Position numbers and translations under genes: made by a program
Source: DASUBV01 sp963725175
Lineage (GTDB): Bacteria > Actinomycetota > Actinomycetes > Streptosporangiales > Streptosporangiaceae
Direction: 5' to 3'
Assembly (NCBI GenBank): GCA_963725175.1
Contig: CAVRXH010000006.1
Span: 5,084,001 to 5,148,000 of the forward strand
Length of the DNA stretch: 64,000 nucleotides
The notes under the pieces: generated by a model
Database searches by the model: none
What the model was told of the DNA's origin: nothing
Seen by the model: the letters and a program-made list of their open reading frames with translations, nothing else
In this document: positions 25,982 to 34,675 of the stretch, in pieces
How positions within the stretch are numbered: the stretch's first letter is position 1
How the letters are laid out: every line of letters starts with the position of its first letter

Positions 25982-27211
25982 ATGTCTGATGGCCGGCTCT
26001 CCCCGCCGCCGCTCCTGCTGGATAGCCGCGATCGCGACCTGGCCGGGATCCGCGCCATCGGGGACCGGTGCCAGCGCGCCATGCGAGCGCGCGTGCCCGA
26101 ACTGGCCGGGCTGGTGTTCACCGCGCTGCGCGACAGCGAGCCCGCCTACCGCAGCGGCGCGGTCCCGCCAGAGGAACCGCCGCTGTGGATCGGCAGGTCC
26201 ATCGCCCGGGTGCTGGACGCCGTGCCGCTGCAGCCCGGTGACCTGCCGGTTACCCTCGACGTGGCCGAGCTGACCGGGGCGCGGCGCGGCCGCCAGGGCG
26301 TGCCGCCGCGGGCGCTGCTGCGCGCTTACCACATCGGCGGCCGGGCTCTTTCTACCGCGTTCATGCAGTGGGCGAGCGCCGAGGATCTCAGCGCCGAGTC
26401 CTCGGCACTGCTGATCAGCCGCCTGTGGGAAGTGGTCGACGCGCACAGCGCGGCCGCCGTCACCGCGTTGTGCCGCGCCCAGGACGAGTGCGTGGACCAC
26501 CACTCGGCCGGCTACCTGCTCGACGCGCTGCTGAACGGCGATACCCGGCCGACCACGATCGCGATCGTGGCTCGTGCCCTCGCCCTGCCCGAGCAGGGCA
26601 GGTACGCGGTGATCGCCCGCCAGCCCGCGCCCCGCGGCGGCCCGCCGCACGGCGAGGACCTGCTGCCATACGTGCGGGGCATGCGGGTCATCTGGCGACG
26701 GCACGGGGAGAGCGCGCTCGGCGTGGTAGCGCTCGGCGCCGAGCAGCCCACCAGCCTGCGCGGCTGCCTGCCCGGCCTGCGCCTGTACCGGACCGGGATC
26801 AGCGCCGCGCTGGCCGGCCTCGGCTCGCTCGGCCGCGCCCGCCAGCAGGCGGAGTCGGCGGCCCGCACGCTACTGGGGCCGGGGCTGGCGTTCCTTGAGG
26901 ACCGGCTGGAGATCGCCATCCTCAACGCCAGCCCCGACCTGGCCAGGCAGTTACAAGCTCAGGTGCTCGGCCCGGTGCTCGCCCTGGAGGGCCGGCGCCA
27001 GGAGGTGCTGCTTGACACCCTGGAGGCGTGGCTGGCCGCCGACGGGTCCGTGGCGGGCGCGGCGGCGGCGCTGTACTGCCATCGCAACACCGTGCTCAAC
27101 CGGCTGCGGCGCATCGAGGAACTGACGGGCAAGTCGCTGTCGGTGCCCAGGGACCTCATCGACCTCGGGCTGGCGCTGGAGGCCGTCAGGAGGTTCGACA
27201 GCGGCCGCTGA
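25982..27211 (+). CDS. PucR-type (CdaR-like) transcriptional regulator
   Basis: The 409-aa protein begins at ATG 25982, six bases after GAGGAGG. Its C-terminus has the PucR helix-turn-helix: LDTLEAWLAADGSVAGAAAAL followed by YCHRNTVLNRLRRIEELTG. The N-terminal about 200 residues are helical and match the undescribed domain that often precedes this HTH in actinobacteria. It is directly upstream of, and on the same strand as, the polyyne-like operon, and is the obvious candidate activator. A rare TTA codon lies at 26951. In the 264 bases before it, TTGAGG (25865) and TTATTC (25889) could form a weak promoter; nothing else is apparent there. Confidence 0.9.
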   Translation: MSDGRLSPPPLLLDSRDRDLAGIRAIGDRCQRAMRARVPELAGLVFTALRDSEPAYRSGAVPPEEPPLWIGRSIARVLDAVPLQPGDLPVTLDVAELTGARRGRQGVPPRALLRAYHIGGRALSTAFMQWASAEDLSAESSALLISRLWEVVDAHSAAAVTALCRAQDECVDHHSAGYLLDALLNGDTRPTTIAIVARALALPEQGRYAVIARQPAPRGGPPHGEDLLPYVRGMRVIWRRHGESALGVVALGAEQPTSLRGCLPGLRLYRTGISAALAGLGSLGRARQQAESAARTLLGPGLAFLEDRLEIAILNASPDLARQLQAQVLGPVLALEGRRQEVLLDTLEAWLAADGSVAGAAAALYCHRNTVLNRLRRIEELTGKSLSVPRDLIDLGLALEAVRRFDSGR

Positions 27212-27316
27212 GGCGCTGCCGTCCCGTCCCCGGCGAAAAACGCCGGCGCGGCGGCGCGGCCTGCCTGTTGCTCCGAAGCTATCCCCGAGCGGGCGCTCAC
27301 CGCGCGTCCAGCCCCG

Positions 27317-27366
27317 ATTGTGCGCCGCCACAATTTGCGGGCTGCTTTTGTGCTCCGCGCACATAA
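27317..27366. promoter_or_regulatory. Two operator-like inverted repeats upstream of the polyyne operon
   Basis: The first, ATTGTGCGCCGCCACAAT (27317-27334), is a perfect 6-6-6 inverted repeat. The second, TTTGTG-N7-CACATA (27347-27365), keeps the same half-sites with one mismatch. Their centres are about 30 bp apart, close to three helical turns, and the second ends about 25 bases before the -35 box. This spacing suits an activator, most simply the PucR protein encoded just upstream. Confidence 0.55.
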
Positions 27367-27390
27367 ATGGCCAGCGATAATCGCACGGCA

Positions 27391-27420
27391 TTGACCGGGT
27401 TATTTGACTTATGCCAATAT
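27391..27420 (+). promoter_or_regulatory. Predicted promoter of the polyyne-like operon
   Basis: TTGACC (27391-27396) and CAATAT (27415-27420) are separated by 18 bases in an AT-rich patch 49 bases before the ATG of the fatty acyl-AMP ligase. This placement is also the reason not to use the ATG at 27367 as the start of that gene. Confidence 0.5.
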
Positions 27421-27468
27421 GGACAGCATGTCATTTCCTTGCCGCCTGTTACCGGCCGGGTGTCATTA

Positions 27469-29238
27469 ATGCACCTTCCTGCGAACTCGCTTACCGAGAT
27501 TCTCAGGGTCAGATCACAGGAGCAGGGCGATTCGGTTGCCTTTCGGTTCCTGGCTGACGGGACGAGCGACCAGGCGATCGACTGGACCTACCGCGATGTG
27601 GCCGGCCGGGCCGCCGCGATCGCGGCGGAGCTGACGGGCGCGGCCGGGCGGCGCGTCGTGCTCGCCGCCGATCCCGGCCTGCACTATGTCGCCGCGCTCT
27701 TCGGCTGCCTGGCGGCCGGCGCGATCGCGGCGCCGTCCTTCCCGCCGGCCGGGCGCCGGGCCACCGCCAGGTTCCTGGCGATCATCGCCGACTGCGAGCC
27801 CGACGTGATCATCGTGTCGGCCCGGCTGGCCGGCGAGGCCGCCGAGCTGACCGCCGGGCTCCCGCCCGCCGCGCGGCGGGCGCGCTGGATGTTCCTCGAC
27901 GATGACTTCTTCGCGGCGCGCGGCGCCGCCTGGCCGCTGCCGGCCGGGCCAGCCGGCGAGGCGACCGCGCTGCTCCAGTACACCTCGGGCTCGACCGGTG
28001 ACCCCAAGGGCATCATCCTCAGCCAGCGCAACCTGGTCAGCAACTGCGAGGTGCTGGAGCACAACATGGGCGTCGTGCCCGGCCGGACCGGCTGCTCCTG
28101 GCTGCCGCCCTATCACGACATGGGCCTGATGGGCACGATCATGCTGGCGGTGCACGGCGGCTGGCCGCTGGTCATGCTGTCCCCGGTGCACTTCGTTCAG
28201 CAGCCCTACCGCTGGCTCAAGGCGCTCTCCGACTACCGGGTGACCATCTCGGTGGCCCCGAACTTCGCCTTCGACCTGTGCACCGACACGGTCACCGATG
28301 AGGAGCTGGCCACCCTGGACCTGTCCAGCCTGCGCCAGCTCTACTGCGGCGCCGAGCCGGTGCTGACCTCCACGCTGCGCCGGTTCGCCGAGCGGTTCGG
28401 CCCCGCCGGGTACCGCGAGTCCGCGCTCATCCCGTGCTACGGCATGGCCGAGGCGACCCTGTTCGTGTCGGGCAAGCCGGACGGGACGTCGCCGCGCGGC
28501 ACCTGGCTGGACAAGGCCGCCCTGGAGCGGGGCGCCGTGGCGGCCGCCACGGCCGGGGCGGCCGGGGCCGCCGAGGTGATGAGCTGCGGGGCCGTCGCGC
28601 ACGGGCACGAGGTGGTCATCGTCGACGGCCAGGCACGCCGGCCGGTCCCGCCGGGCACCGTGGGCGAGATCTGGGTGGCCGGGCCGAACGTGGCCCATGG
28701 CTACTTCGGGCGCCCCGAGCTGACCGCCGGGGTATTCCAGGCCAGGCTCGACGGCGCGCCGGACGGCGGCCCCGGCTACCTGCGCACCGGTGACGCCGGC
28801 TTCCTGGCCGGCGGCGAGCTGTATGTCACCGGCCGGCTCAAGGACGTCATCATCATCGCCGGGCGCAACCTGTACCCGCAGGACATCGAGGTGTCCGTGC
28901 TGGCCGCCAGCGGCGACCTGCGCCGCGCCGCCGCCTTCGGGGTGAGCCCGGGCGACGGCGAGGAACAGCTCGTGGTGGTGGCCGAGCTGCGCCGTGCCGG
29001 GCAGCGCGGCGAGCAGTACCTGGCCGGCCTGCGAGAGCAGGTCACCGCAGCGGTGGCCGCCGGGCACGCGGTCAGGCCTGCCCTGGTGCACCTCGGGCCG
29101 CCCGGCACCATCGCCACCACCACAAGCGGCAAGGTGCGCAGGAGCGCGACCAGGCAGGCCTACCAGGACGGCACGCTGAAGGAGCTCGCGCCGGCCAGGC
29201 CGGGCGAGCTGGCGGCGTCCGCCGAGGGGGCGCGATGA
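27469..29238 (+). CDS. Fatty acyl-AMP ligase (FAAL), polyyne-type operon
   Basis: The 589-aa protein matches the usual FAAL length when started at ATG 27469. It has QYTSGSTGDPKG (from about residue 170), the FAAL/DIP2-like SWLPPYHDMGLMG, YCGAEPV, CYGMAEATLFVSG, LRTGDAGFL and GRNLYPQDIE. FAALs make fatty acyl-AMP and pass the acyl group to an ACP rather than CoA. In caryoynencin-type polyyne clusters the first gene is this enzyme; it loads a C16-C18 fatty acid onto the pathway ACP for desaturation. Its end overlaps the first desaturase by ATGA. The initiation signal is weak; GTG 27460 is an alternative. Confidence 0.9.
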   Translation: MHLPANSLTEILRVRSQEQGDSVAFRFLADGTSDQAIDWTYRDVAGRAAAIAAELTGAAGRRVVLAADPGLHYVAALFGCLAAGAIAAPSFPPAGRRATARFLAIIADCEPDVIIVSARLAGEAAELTAGLPPAARRARWMFLDDDFFAARGAAWPLPAGPAGEATALLQYTSGSTGDPKGIILSQRNLVSNCEVLEHNMGVVPGRTGCSWLPPYHDMGLMGTIMLAVHGGWPLVMLSPVHFVQQPYRWLKALSDYRVTISVAPNFAFDLCTDTVTDEELATLDLSSLRQLYCGAEPVLTSTLRRFAERFGPAGYRESALIPCYGMAEATLFVSGKPDGTSPRGTWLDKAALERGAVAAATAGAAGAAEVMSCGAVAHGHEVVIVDGQARRPVPPGTVGEIWVAGPNVAHGYFGRPELTAGVFQARLDGAPDGGPGYLRTGDAGFLAGGELYVTGRLKDVIIIAGRNLYPQDIEVSVLAASGDLRRAAAFGVSPGDGEEQLVVVAELRRAGQRGEQYLAGLREQVTAAVAAGHAVRPALVHLGPPGTIATTTSGKVRRSATRQAYQDGTLKELAPARPGELAASAEGAR

Positions 29239-30137
29239 GCACCCAGGTAGCGGGCGCGCCCGTGCTCGCCCCGGACACCGACGCCCTGGCCAGGCGGCTG
29301 CCCTACCTGATGGTCTGCGTGCCCGCCGCCGGGTTCGCCGCCGCCGTCGCGTTCTCGCTGCGGTACGGCTTCAGCTGGTCAGACGGACTGGTGCTCGGGG
29401 CCATGTACCTGGTGACCGCGCTCGGCGTGGAGGGCGGGCTGCACCGGTTCTTCTCGCACTGCGCCTTCGGCGCCGGGCCCGTGGTGACCACGCTGTGGGG
29501 GATCGCCGGCAGCATGGCCGCCCAGGGGCCGATCGTGTTCTGGGTCGCCACGCACCGGATTCACCACGCCTTCACCGACACCGACAGGGATCCGCACTCG
29601 CCGCGGCCGATCGGCGACGGCACGCTCGGCCGGCTGCGCGGCCTGTGGCACGGGCATGTCGGCTGGCTGTTCACCGTGCGCCGGGCCAACTGGAGCAAGC
29701 ACGTTCCCGACCTGCTGTCCAACCGGCAGCTCATGAAGGTGAACCAGCACTACTTCGCCTGGGTGCTCCTCGGCCTGGCCCTGCCGGCGGCGGCCGGCGG
29801 CCTGCTCACCTGGAGCCCGCTCGGCGCGGCCGGCGGGCTGCTGTGGGGCGGGCTGGCCCGGATCTTCCTGCTCGACCAGGTGACCTGGGGTGTCAACTCC
29901 ATCGGCCACACCGTCGGCAGCCGCTCGTACCCGACCAGGGACAACAGCCGCAACGTCGCGGTCATGGCGCCGGTCTCGGTCGGCGGCTCCTGGCACAACA
30001 ACCACCACGCCAGGCCGTCGCTGGCCACCAACAGGCACAGCACCTGGCAGGTCGATGTCACCGGGTCCGTCATCCGGCTGCTCGACCTGCTCGGGCTGGT
30101 CCGCAACGTCCGCTACAAAGCCCGCGACTCGACATGA
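29235..30137 (+). CDS. Membrane fatty acid desaturase 1
   Basis: The 300-aa protein has the three histidine boxes of acyl-CoA/ACP desaturases that bind the diiron centre: HRFFSH (residues 70-75), HRIHH (107-111) and HNNHH (254-258), with hydrophobic hairpins around residues 25-65 and 175-220. It belongs to the delta-9 type. Translation is coupled to the FAAL by ATGA. In the polyyne model it introduces a double bond or oxidises it to a triple bond on the ACP-bound acyl chain; the exact position cannot be told. Confidence 0.92.
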   Translation: MSTQVAGAPVLAPDTDALARRLPYLMVCVPAAGFAAAVAFSLRYGFSWSDGLVLGAMYLVTALGVEGGLHRFFSHCAFGAGPVVTTLWGIAGSMAAQGPIVFWVATHRIHHAFTDTDRDPHSPRPIGDGTLGRLRGLWHGHVGWLFTVRRANWSKHVPDLLSNRQLMKVNQHYFAWVLLGLALPAAAGGLLTWSPLGAAGGLLWGGLARIFLLDQVTWGVNSIGHTVGSRSYPTRDNSRNVAVMAPVSVGGSWHNNHHARPSLATNRHSTWQVDVTGSVIRLLDLLGLVRNVRYKARDST

Positions 30138-30152
30138 GCTGGAGGTAACCGG

Positions 30153-31127
30153 GTGTCCGTGACAGCAGCACCCAGGCCCGCGCGGGCCGCGATCGTGAAG
30201 CTCGATCCGGCCAGCGCCCGCATCAAGTGGGTGACGGCCTTCGCGATGATGGCCCTGCCGGGGCTCGGCACCGTCGCCGCGGCCCTGATCATGTGGCGGG
30301 GCAGCTACGTGACCGGCGACCTGTGGCTGTTCGCCGCCATGTACGCGGTGCACATGGGCGGCATCACCATCGGCTTCCACCGCTACCTGGCGCACAAGTC
30401 GTTCAAGACCGGGCCGGTCTTCGAGGCGATCATGCTGATCGCGGGCTCGATGGGCGGCGAGGGACCGATCATGTACTGGGTCACCACGCACCGCCGGCAT
30501 CACCACTTCAGTGACCGGGACGGCGACCCGCACTCGCCGAACCTGAAGGGCGCCAGCCTGCGCGCCAAGCTGGCCGGCCTGTGGTGGGCGCACATGCCGT
30601 GGATGCTCAGCGACGAGAGCTCAAGCTGGAGCCACTGGGCGCCGGACGTGCTGCGCAACCGGCGGGTGTTCTTCTACCACCGGACCTACCAGCTCTGGGT
30701 GGTGGCCGGTCTGGTGGCTCCGGCGCTGATCGGCTTCGCGATCCAGCCGACCCCGATGGGCCTGCTGAACGGCTTCCTGTTCGGCGGGCTGGCCCGGATG
30801 TTCCTGGCCAACCAGGCCGCCTGGTGCGTCGGCTCGGTCAGCCACATGATCGGCGGCCGGCCGTTCAGCAACGGCGACCGCAGCGCCAACAACTGGCCGG
30901 TGGCCGTCTTCACCTTCGGCGAGGGCCTGCAGAACAACCACCACGCCTTCCCCGGCTCCTACAAGCACGCGGTCCGGTTCTACGAGCCCGACCTGAGCGG
31001 CTGGGTGCTCACCATGCTCGGCTGGGCGCGGGTGGTCTGGGGCCTGCGCCAGCCGGACTCCAAAGCCATCGCCGCGCGCAGGCGCGGTGCCGACCCGAGC
31101 GGGAATGTGATCACCGATGTTCACTAA
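30153..31127 (+). CDS. Membrane fatty acid desaturase 2
   Basis: The 324-aa delta-9-type desaturase starts at GTG 30153 after GGAGGTAACCGG. Box 1 is HRYLAH (76-81) and box 2 HRRHH (113-117). Box 3 is QNNHH (260-264), where the first His of the usual HNxHH is Gln. It is related to the preceding desaturase, but not closely enough to be a recent copy. It overlaps the next gene, an ACP, by 11 bases. Two such adjacent desaturases before the ACP reproduce the polyyne cluster layout. Confidence 0.92.
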   Translation: MSVTAAPRPARAAIVKLDPASARIKWVTAFAMMALPGLGTVAAALIMWRGSYVTGDLWLFAAMYAVHMGGITIGFHRYLAHKSFKTGPVFEAIMLIAGSMGGEGPIMYWVTTHRRHHHFSDRDGDPHSPNLKGASLRAKLAGLWWAHMPWMLSDESSSWSHWAPDVLRNRRVFFYHRTYQLWVVAGLVAPALIGFAIQPTPMGLLNGFLFGGLARMFLANQAAWCVGSVSHMIGGRPFSNGDRSANNWPVAVFTFGEGLQNNHHAFPGSYKHAVRFYEPDLSGWVLTMLGWARVVWGLRQPDSKAIAARRRGADPSGNVITDVH

Positions 31128-31410
31128 GAAGAAGGCACGCCAGCTCGACGGCCCGCTGACCAGCGAGACGCTGCGCCGCTGGCTGATCGAGCACCTGGCC
31201 GACCGGATCAGCGCCGACCCCGCCGACATCGACACCAGCAAGAGCTTCGAGGACTACGGCCTCGACTCGCGGGTGGCGGTCCAGGTGTCCGGGTCCCTGG
31301 AGAAGATCGTCGAGCGGCGGCTGTCGCCCGGCCTGCTGTACGAGCACCGCAACATCGACGACCTCAGCTCCTACCTGTCCCGCGAGCTGCACCTGGCGCG
31401 GCAGGCCTAG
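31117..31410 (+). CDS. Dedicated acyl carrier protein of the polyyne-type operon
   Basis: The 97-aa protein has SFEDYGLDSRVAV with Ser51 as the phosphopantetheine site, followed by the usual helix III and DDLSSYL end. The N-terminus is unusually basic (MFTKKKARQ). Its ATG lies inside the end of desaturase 2 and a third desaturase follows after 25 bases. In polyyne pathways the acyl chain stays on such an ACP while desaturases make the triple bonds. Confidence 0.92.
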   Translation: MFTKKKARQLDGPLTSETLRRWLIEHLADRISADPADIDTSKSFEDYGLDSRVAVQVSGSLEKIVERRLSPGLLYEHRNIDDLSSYLSRELHLARQA

Positions 31411-31435
31411 CCGGAAAGGAAGGAGCGCGCCCATC

Positions 31436-32548
31436 ATGGCCGCCATCAGCTTCCCGACGTCCCCCGGCACGGAGTTCGAGGAGCTCCTGCGCAAGTCCGA
31501 GCTGATCAGGGACGAGCGGCTGGCCGCGGCGATCCCGCGCGAGTTCTTCGTGCCGCGCGTCTGGCGCGGGCTGACCGGCTTCGCGGTGAGCTGGGTGCTC
31601 TACCTCGGGGCCATCGCCGGCCTGGCCTTCGCCCCGACACCGCTGCTGTACCCGCCGCTGCTGATCGTCGCGGGCCTTGGCGGCTGGGGGCTGCACTGCA
31701 TCGCCCACGACTGCGGGCACGGCTCGTTCTCCCGGTCGCGGCGGTTCAACTTCGCCATCGGGCACGTGGCCCTGCTGCCGCTGGCCTACCCGTTCCACGC
31801 CTGGCGGCACGTGCACAACCTGCACCACACCTACACCAACAGCCTGGAGCTTGACACCGACTGGAAGCCGATGCCGGCCGGCATGTACGAGCGGATGCCG
31901 CTGTGGGAGCGGGTGATCTACCACGGAACCAGGACCTGGGGGTTCTGGGGCGGCACCATCAACTACTGGCGGGTGTCCGGCTTCCGGCCCTCGTTCTTCC
32001 CGAAAAGGGAGATGCGCAGGGACGTCCGCCGGTCCATCTGGTTCGTGGCCATCGTCTTCGCGGTGTACCTGCCCGCGCTGTGCTACTTCACCGGGATCCG
32101 GGGCGTGCTGCTGTTCTTCGTGGCGCCGTGGATCGCCACCCACGCCTGGTTCAGCGCGACCACGCTGATGCACCACAGCTCCGCCGACGTGCCGTACCTG
32201 ACCTCCGAGCACTGGACGAAGAACGCCTGGCTGCTGCTCACCACCGACTACCTGTACCCGCGCTGGCTGCTGTTCCTGACCCACAACATCTCGGTGCACA
32301 CCGCGCACCACGTCGCGCCGCCGGTGCCGTTCTACAACCTGCTCAAGGCGCAGTCGGCGCTGAAGGACGCCTACCCCGGCATGATCAGGGAACGGCGGCT
32401 GCGCGGCAGGTACCTGTGGGGGATCGTCAGCCGGCTGCACTTCTACGACCCCGAGTCCGGCTTCTACGCCGACTACTCCCGCGCCCAGGTCGCCCCGGAG
32501 CTCGACCTGCTCCGGCAGCAGTCCGCGACCACGGCGGGCGTGCGATGA
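31436..32548 (+). CDS. Membrane fatty acid desaturase 3 (omega/delta-12 type)
   Basis: The 370-aa protein belongs to a different desaturase branch from the two before it. Its boxes are HDCGH (91-95), HVHNLHH (125-131) and HTAHH (288-292), with hydrophobic segments near residues 45-90 and 200-245. GGAAAGGAAGGAG precedes the ATG at 31436. Delta-12-like desaturases and acetylenases share this pattern. Position after the ACP corresponds to the third desaturase of the caryoynencin cluster, and the hydrolase start overlaps its stop (ATGA). Confidence 0.92.
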   Translation: MAAISFPTSPGTEFEELLRKSELIRDERLAAAIPREFFVPRVWRGLTGFAVSWVLYLGAIAGLAFAPTPLLYPPLLIVAGLGGWGLHCIAHDCGHGSFSRSRRFNFAIGHVALLPLAYPFHAWRHVHNLHHTYTNSLELDTDWKPMPAGMYERMPLWERVIYHGTRTWGFWGGTINYWRVSGFRPSFFPKREMRRDVRRSIWFVAIVFAVYLPALCYFTGIRGVLLFFVAPWIATHAWFSATTLMHHSSADVPYLTSEHWTKNAWLLLTTDYLYPRWLLFLTHNISVHTAHHVAPPVPFYNLLKAQSALKDAYPGMIRERRLRGRYLWGIVSRLHFYDPESGFYADYSRAQVAPELDLLRQQSATTAGVR

Positions 32549-33423
32549 CCCAGCCCCGCATGGCACTGCGCGCCGGGCGGCTCGGCTACGCCGTGCTCGG
32601 CCGGGCGGCGCCGGGGCTGGCCGGGCGGCTGGCCACCGACGTGTTCAGCGACACCAGGAAGCTGGGCACCCGCCCCGACGACACCGTGCCGCTCGGCGCC
32701 CGCCGGTTCGAGGTCACCGGCTGCCCGGACATCCGCGGCGGCTACCTGTGGGGCGAGGCCGGGCCCGTCGCGCTGCTGGTGCACGGCTGGGGCATCGACT
32801 CCAGCGCCATGCATGCCCTGGTCCCGCCGCTGCGGGCGCGGGGCTACCTGGTGGCCGCCTTCGACGCGCCCGCGCACGGCATCTGCCCGGGCTCGCAGGC
32901 CACCATGACGCAGTACACCAGGGCGGCGGGCGCGGTCATCGACACCCTGGGCGACGTGCGGGTTGTCGTCGCGCACTCGCTGGGCTCCATCGCCGCCGTC
33001 GGCGCCATCGCGGCCCGGCCCGAGCTGACCGTGGACAGCCTCACGCTGATCGCGCCCACAGCCACGCTGGCCGGCGTGCTGGAGCGGTGGTCGGTTTCCG
33101 AGCTGCGGCTGCGCCGGCCCATCGTCGAGCGGATCTACGCCGAGCTGCATGCCCGCAACGGCGTTCCCGTCTCGCACTGGGACGTCATCGGCCTCGGGGC
33201 CGGCCTGGACTGCCCGGTGCTGGCCATCCACGACCCCGGCGACGACGTCGTGCCCTTCAGCGAGGCGCAGGCTGTCGCGGCCGGGCTCAGGAACGTCCGG
33301 CTGGCCGTGACGCCGGGCCTGGGGCACATGGGCATCCTGATGGCCCCGGCCGTCCTTGACCTGGTGTCCGAGTTCGTATCCGCCCGCGCGGGCAGCACCG
33401 CCGACCAAGTACCAGGGAGCTGA
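32545..33423 (+). CDS. Alpha/beta hydrolase, candidate releasing thioesterase
   Basis: The 292-aa protein begins at the ATG that overlaps the desaturase stop. It shows LLVHGWGIDSS (oxyanion), AHSLGS (nucleophile elbow), IHDPGDDVVPF (Asp) and GLGHMGIL (His), so a full catalytic triad is present. In polyyne clusters a hydrolase or thioesterase follows the third desaturase and frees the product from the ACP. That role is inferred from position. It is followed two bases later by the P450 gene. Confidence 0.85.
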   Translation: MTQPRMALRAGRLGYAVLGRAAPGLAGRLATDVFSDTRKLGTRPDDTVPLGARRFEVTGCPDIRGGYLWGEAGPVALLVHGWGIDSSAMHALVPPLRARGYLVAAFDAPAHGICPGSQATMTQYTRAAGAVIDTLGDVRVVVAHSLGSIAAVGAIAARPELTVDSLTLIAPTATLAGVLERWSVSELRLRRPIVERIYAELHARNGVPVSHWDVIGLGAGLDCPVLAIHDPGDDVVPFSEAQAVAAGLRNVRLAVTPGLGHMGILMAPAVLDLVSEFVSARAGSTADQVPGS

Positions 33424-33425
33424 AA

Positions 33426-34658
33426 GTGAGCCGGACCATGGTCCTCGCCGACCCGCTGGACGTGATGGGGCGGCTGCTGTCGTTCGAGGGCAAGCAGAAC
33501 CCTTACCCGCTGTATGAGGAGATGCGCGCGCACGGCCCCCTGGTGGACGTGAACGGCGTGCACTTCTTCGCCACCGGGTACCCGCAGTGCGCCCGCGCGC
33601 TCCGCGAGCCTGGCCTGCTGTCCACCGACGCCGCCGTGCAGGACCTGCGGATGCCCGGCTGGCGCGAGCACGCCTCCTGGGTGTGGCTGACCAGGAACAT
33701 GCTGTTCGCCAACGAGCCGGACCACGACAGGTACCGCCGCTTCTTCTCCAGCGCGTTCTCCGCCCGTTCGGTGCTGGCCAGGCGCGAGCGGGTCGAGCAG
33801 CTCGCGGAGGAGGCGGTCACGCACGTGGCCAGCCTCGGCGCCGGGGGAGCGGTCGTCGACCTGGTCCCTGAGTTCTCCTTCCGGTTCCCGATCGCGGTCA
33901 TCGGCGACCTGCTCGGCATTCCGCCCGCCGACCAGCCGGGGATGCGCGGCATCATCGGGCACGTCACCACCGCGCTTGACCCCATCGGCGACCTCGACCA
34001 GCTCGTCCCCGGCGACGCCGGGATGTCCGAGCTCGCCGACTACTTCTACGCGCTGGTCGCCCGGCACCGGGCCAGCCCGGAGCCCGACCTGACCTCGGAC
34101 TGGATCGCCGCGCGCGACGCCGGGAACGACATCACCGAGGAAGAGCTCGTCGGGAACCTGATGCTGCTGCTGGTCGCCGCGACCGAGGCCGCGCAGGACC
34201 TGTACAGCAACATGGTCCGGCTGGCCCTGGAGCACCCGGAGCACGGCGCCACCTTCCGCGACGACCCCGCGGCCGGCCCTGGCTTCGTGGACGAGACGCT
34301 GCGCTTCGACCCCGCCGTCCAGGCGCTGAACCGGGTGGCGGCCAGGGACATGGACTACTTCGGCGTGCGGATCCCGCGGGGCATGCCGCTGACCCTGCTG
34401 ATCGCCGCCGCCAACAGGGACCCGGCCAGGTTCCCCGAGCCCGCTGTCTTCAACCCCGCCCGCACCGACAACCAGCAGCTCACCATGAGCGCAGGGGCGC
34501 ACTTCTGCCTCGGTGCCGCGCTGGCCAGGACGTCCGCCCAGATCGCCGTCCCGCTGATGCTCCGCCGGCTGCCCGAGCTGGCGCTGGCCGGGCAGCCCAC
34601 GTTCCGGGACCAGATCGTCCAGCGCGGTCATGACTACCTGCCCGTGACGACCGAGTAA
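33426..34658 (+). CDS. Cytochrome P450 with atypical I helix
   Basis: The 410-aa soluble bacterial P450 has ETLRF (ExxR), and the haem loop SAGAHFCLGAAL with Cys361 as ligand. In the I helix the usual A-G-x-[DE]-T is A251-A-T-E-A255: the acid is kept but the conserved Thr that helps protonate the Fe-peroxo species is Ala. The GTG start follows AGGGAG. No ferredoxin or reductase gene is nearby. In the caryoynencin cluster the P450 hydroxylates and isomerises the chain; a related tailoring role is likely here. Confidence 0.9.
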   Translation: MSRTMVLADPLDVMGRLLSFEGKQNPYPLYEEMRAHGPLVDVNGVHFFATGYPQCARALREPGLLSTDAAVQDLRMPGWREHASWVWLTRNMLFANEPDHDRYRRFFSSAFSARSVLARRERVEQLAEEAVTHVASLGAGGAVVDLVPEFSFRFPIAVIGDLLGIPPADQPGMRGIIGHVTTALDPIGDLDQLVPGDAGMSELADYFYALVARHRASPEPDLTSDWIAARDAGNDITEEELVGNLMLLLVAATEAAQDLYSNMVRLALEHPEHGATFRDDPAAGPGFVDETLRFDPAVQALNRVAARDMDYFGVRIPRGMPLTLLIAAANRDPARFPEPAVFNPARTDNQQLTMSAGAHFCLGAALARTSAQIAVPLMLRRLPELALAGQPTFRDQIVQRGHDYLPVTTE

Positions 34659-34675
34659 GCCAGGAAGGGAATCCC

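Noticed and set aside
27367..27468. FAAL start at ATG 27367
   Set aside because: It would lie upstream of the predicted promoter and adds 34 residues not typical of FAALs.
31903..32544. Long open frame running through desaturase 3 into the hydrolase
   Set aside because: Only the part from ATG 32545 has alpha/beta-hydrolase sequence; the rest is a shadow of the desaturase.
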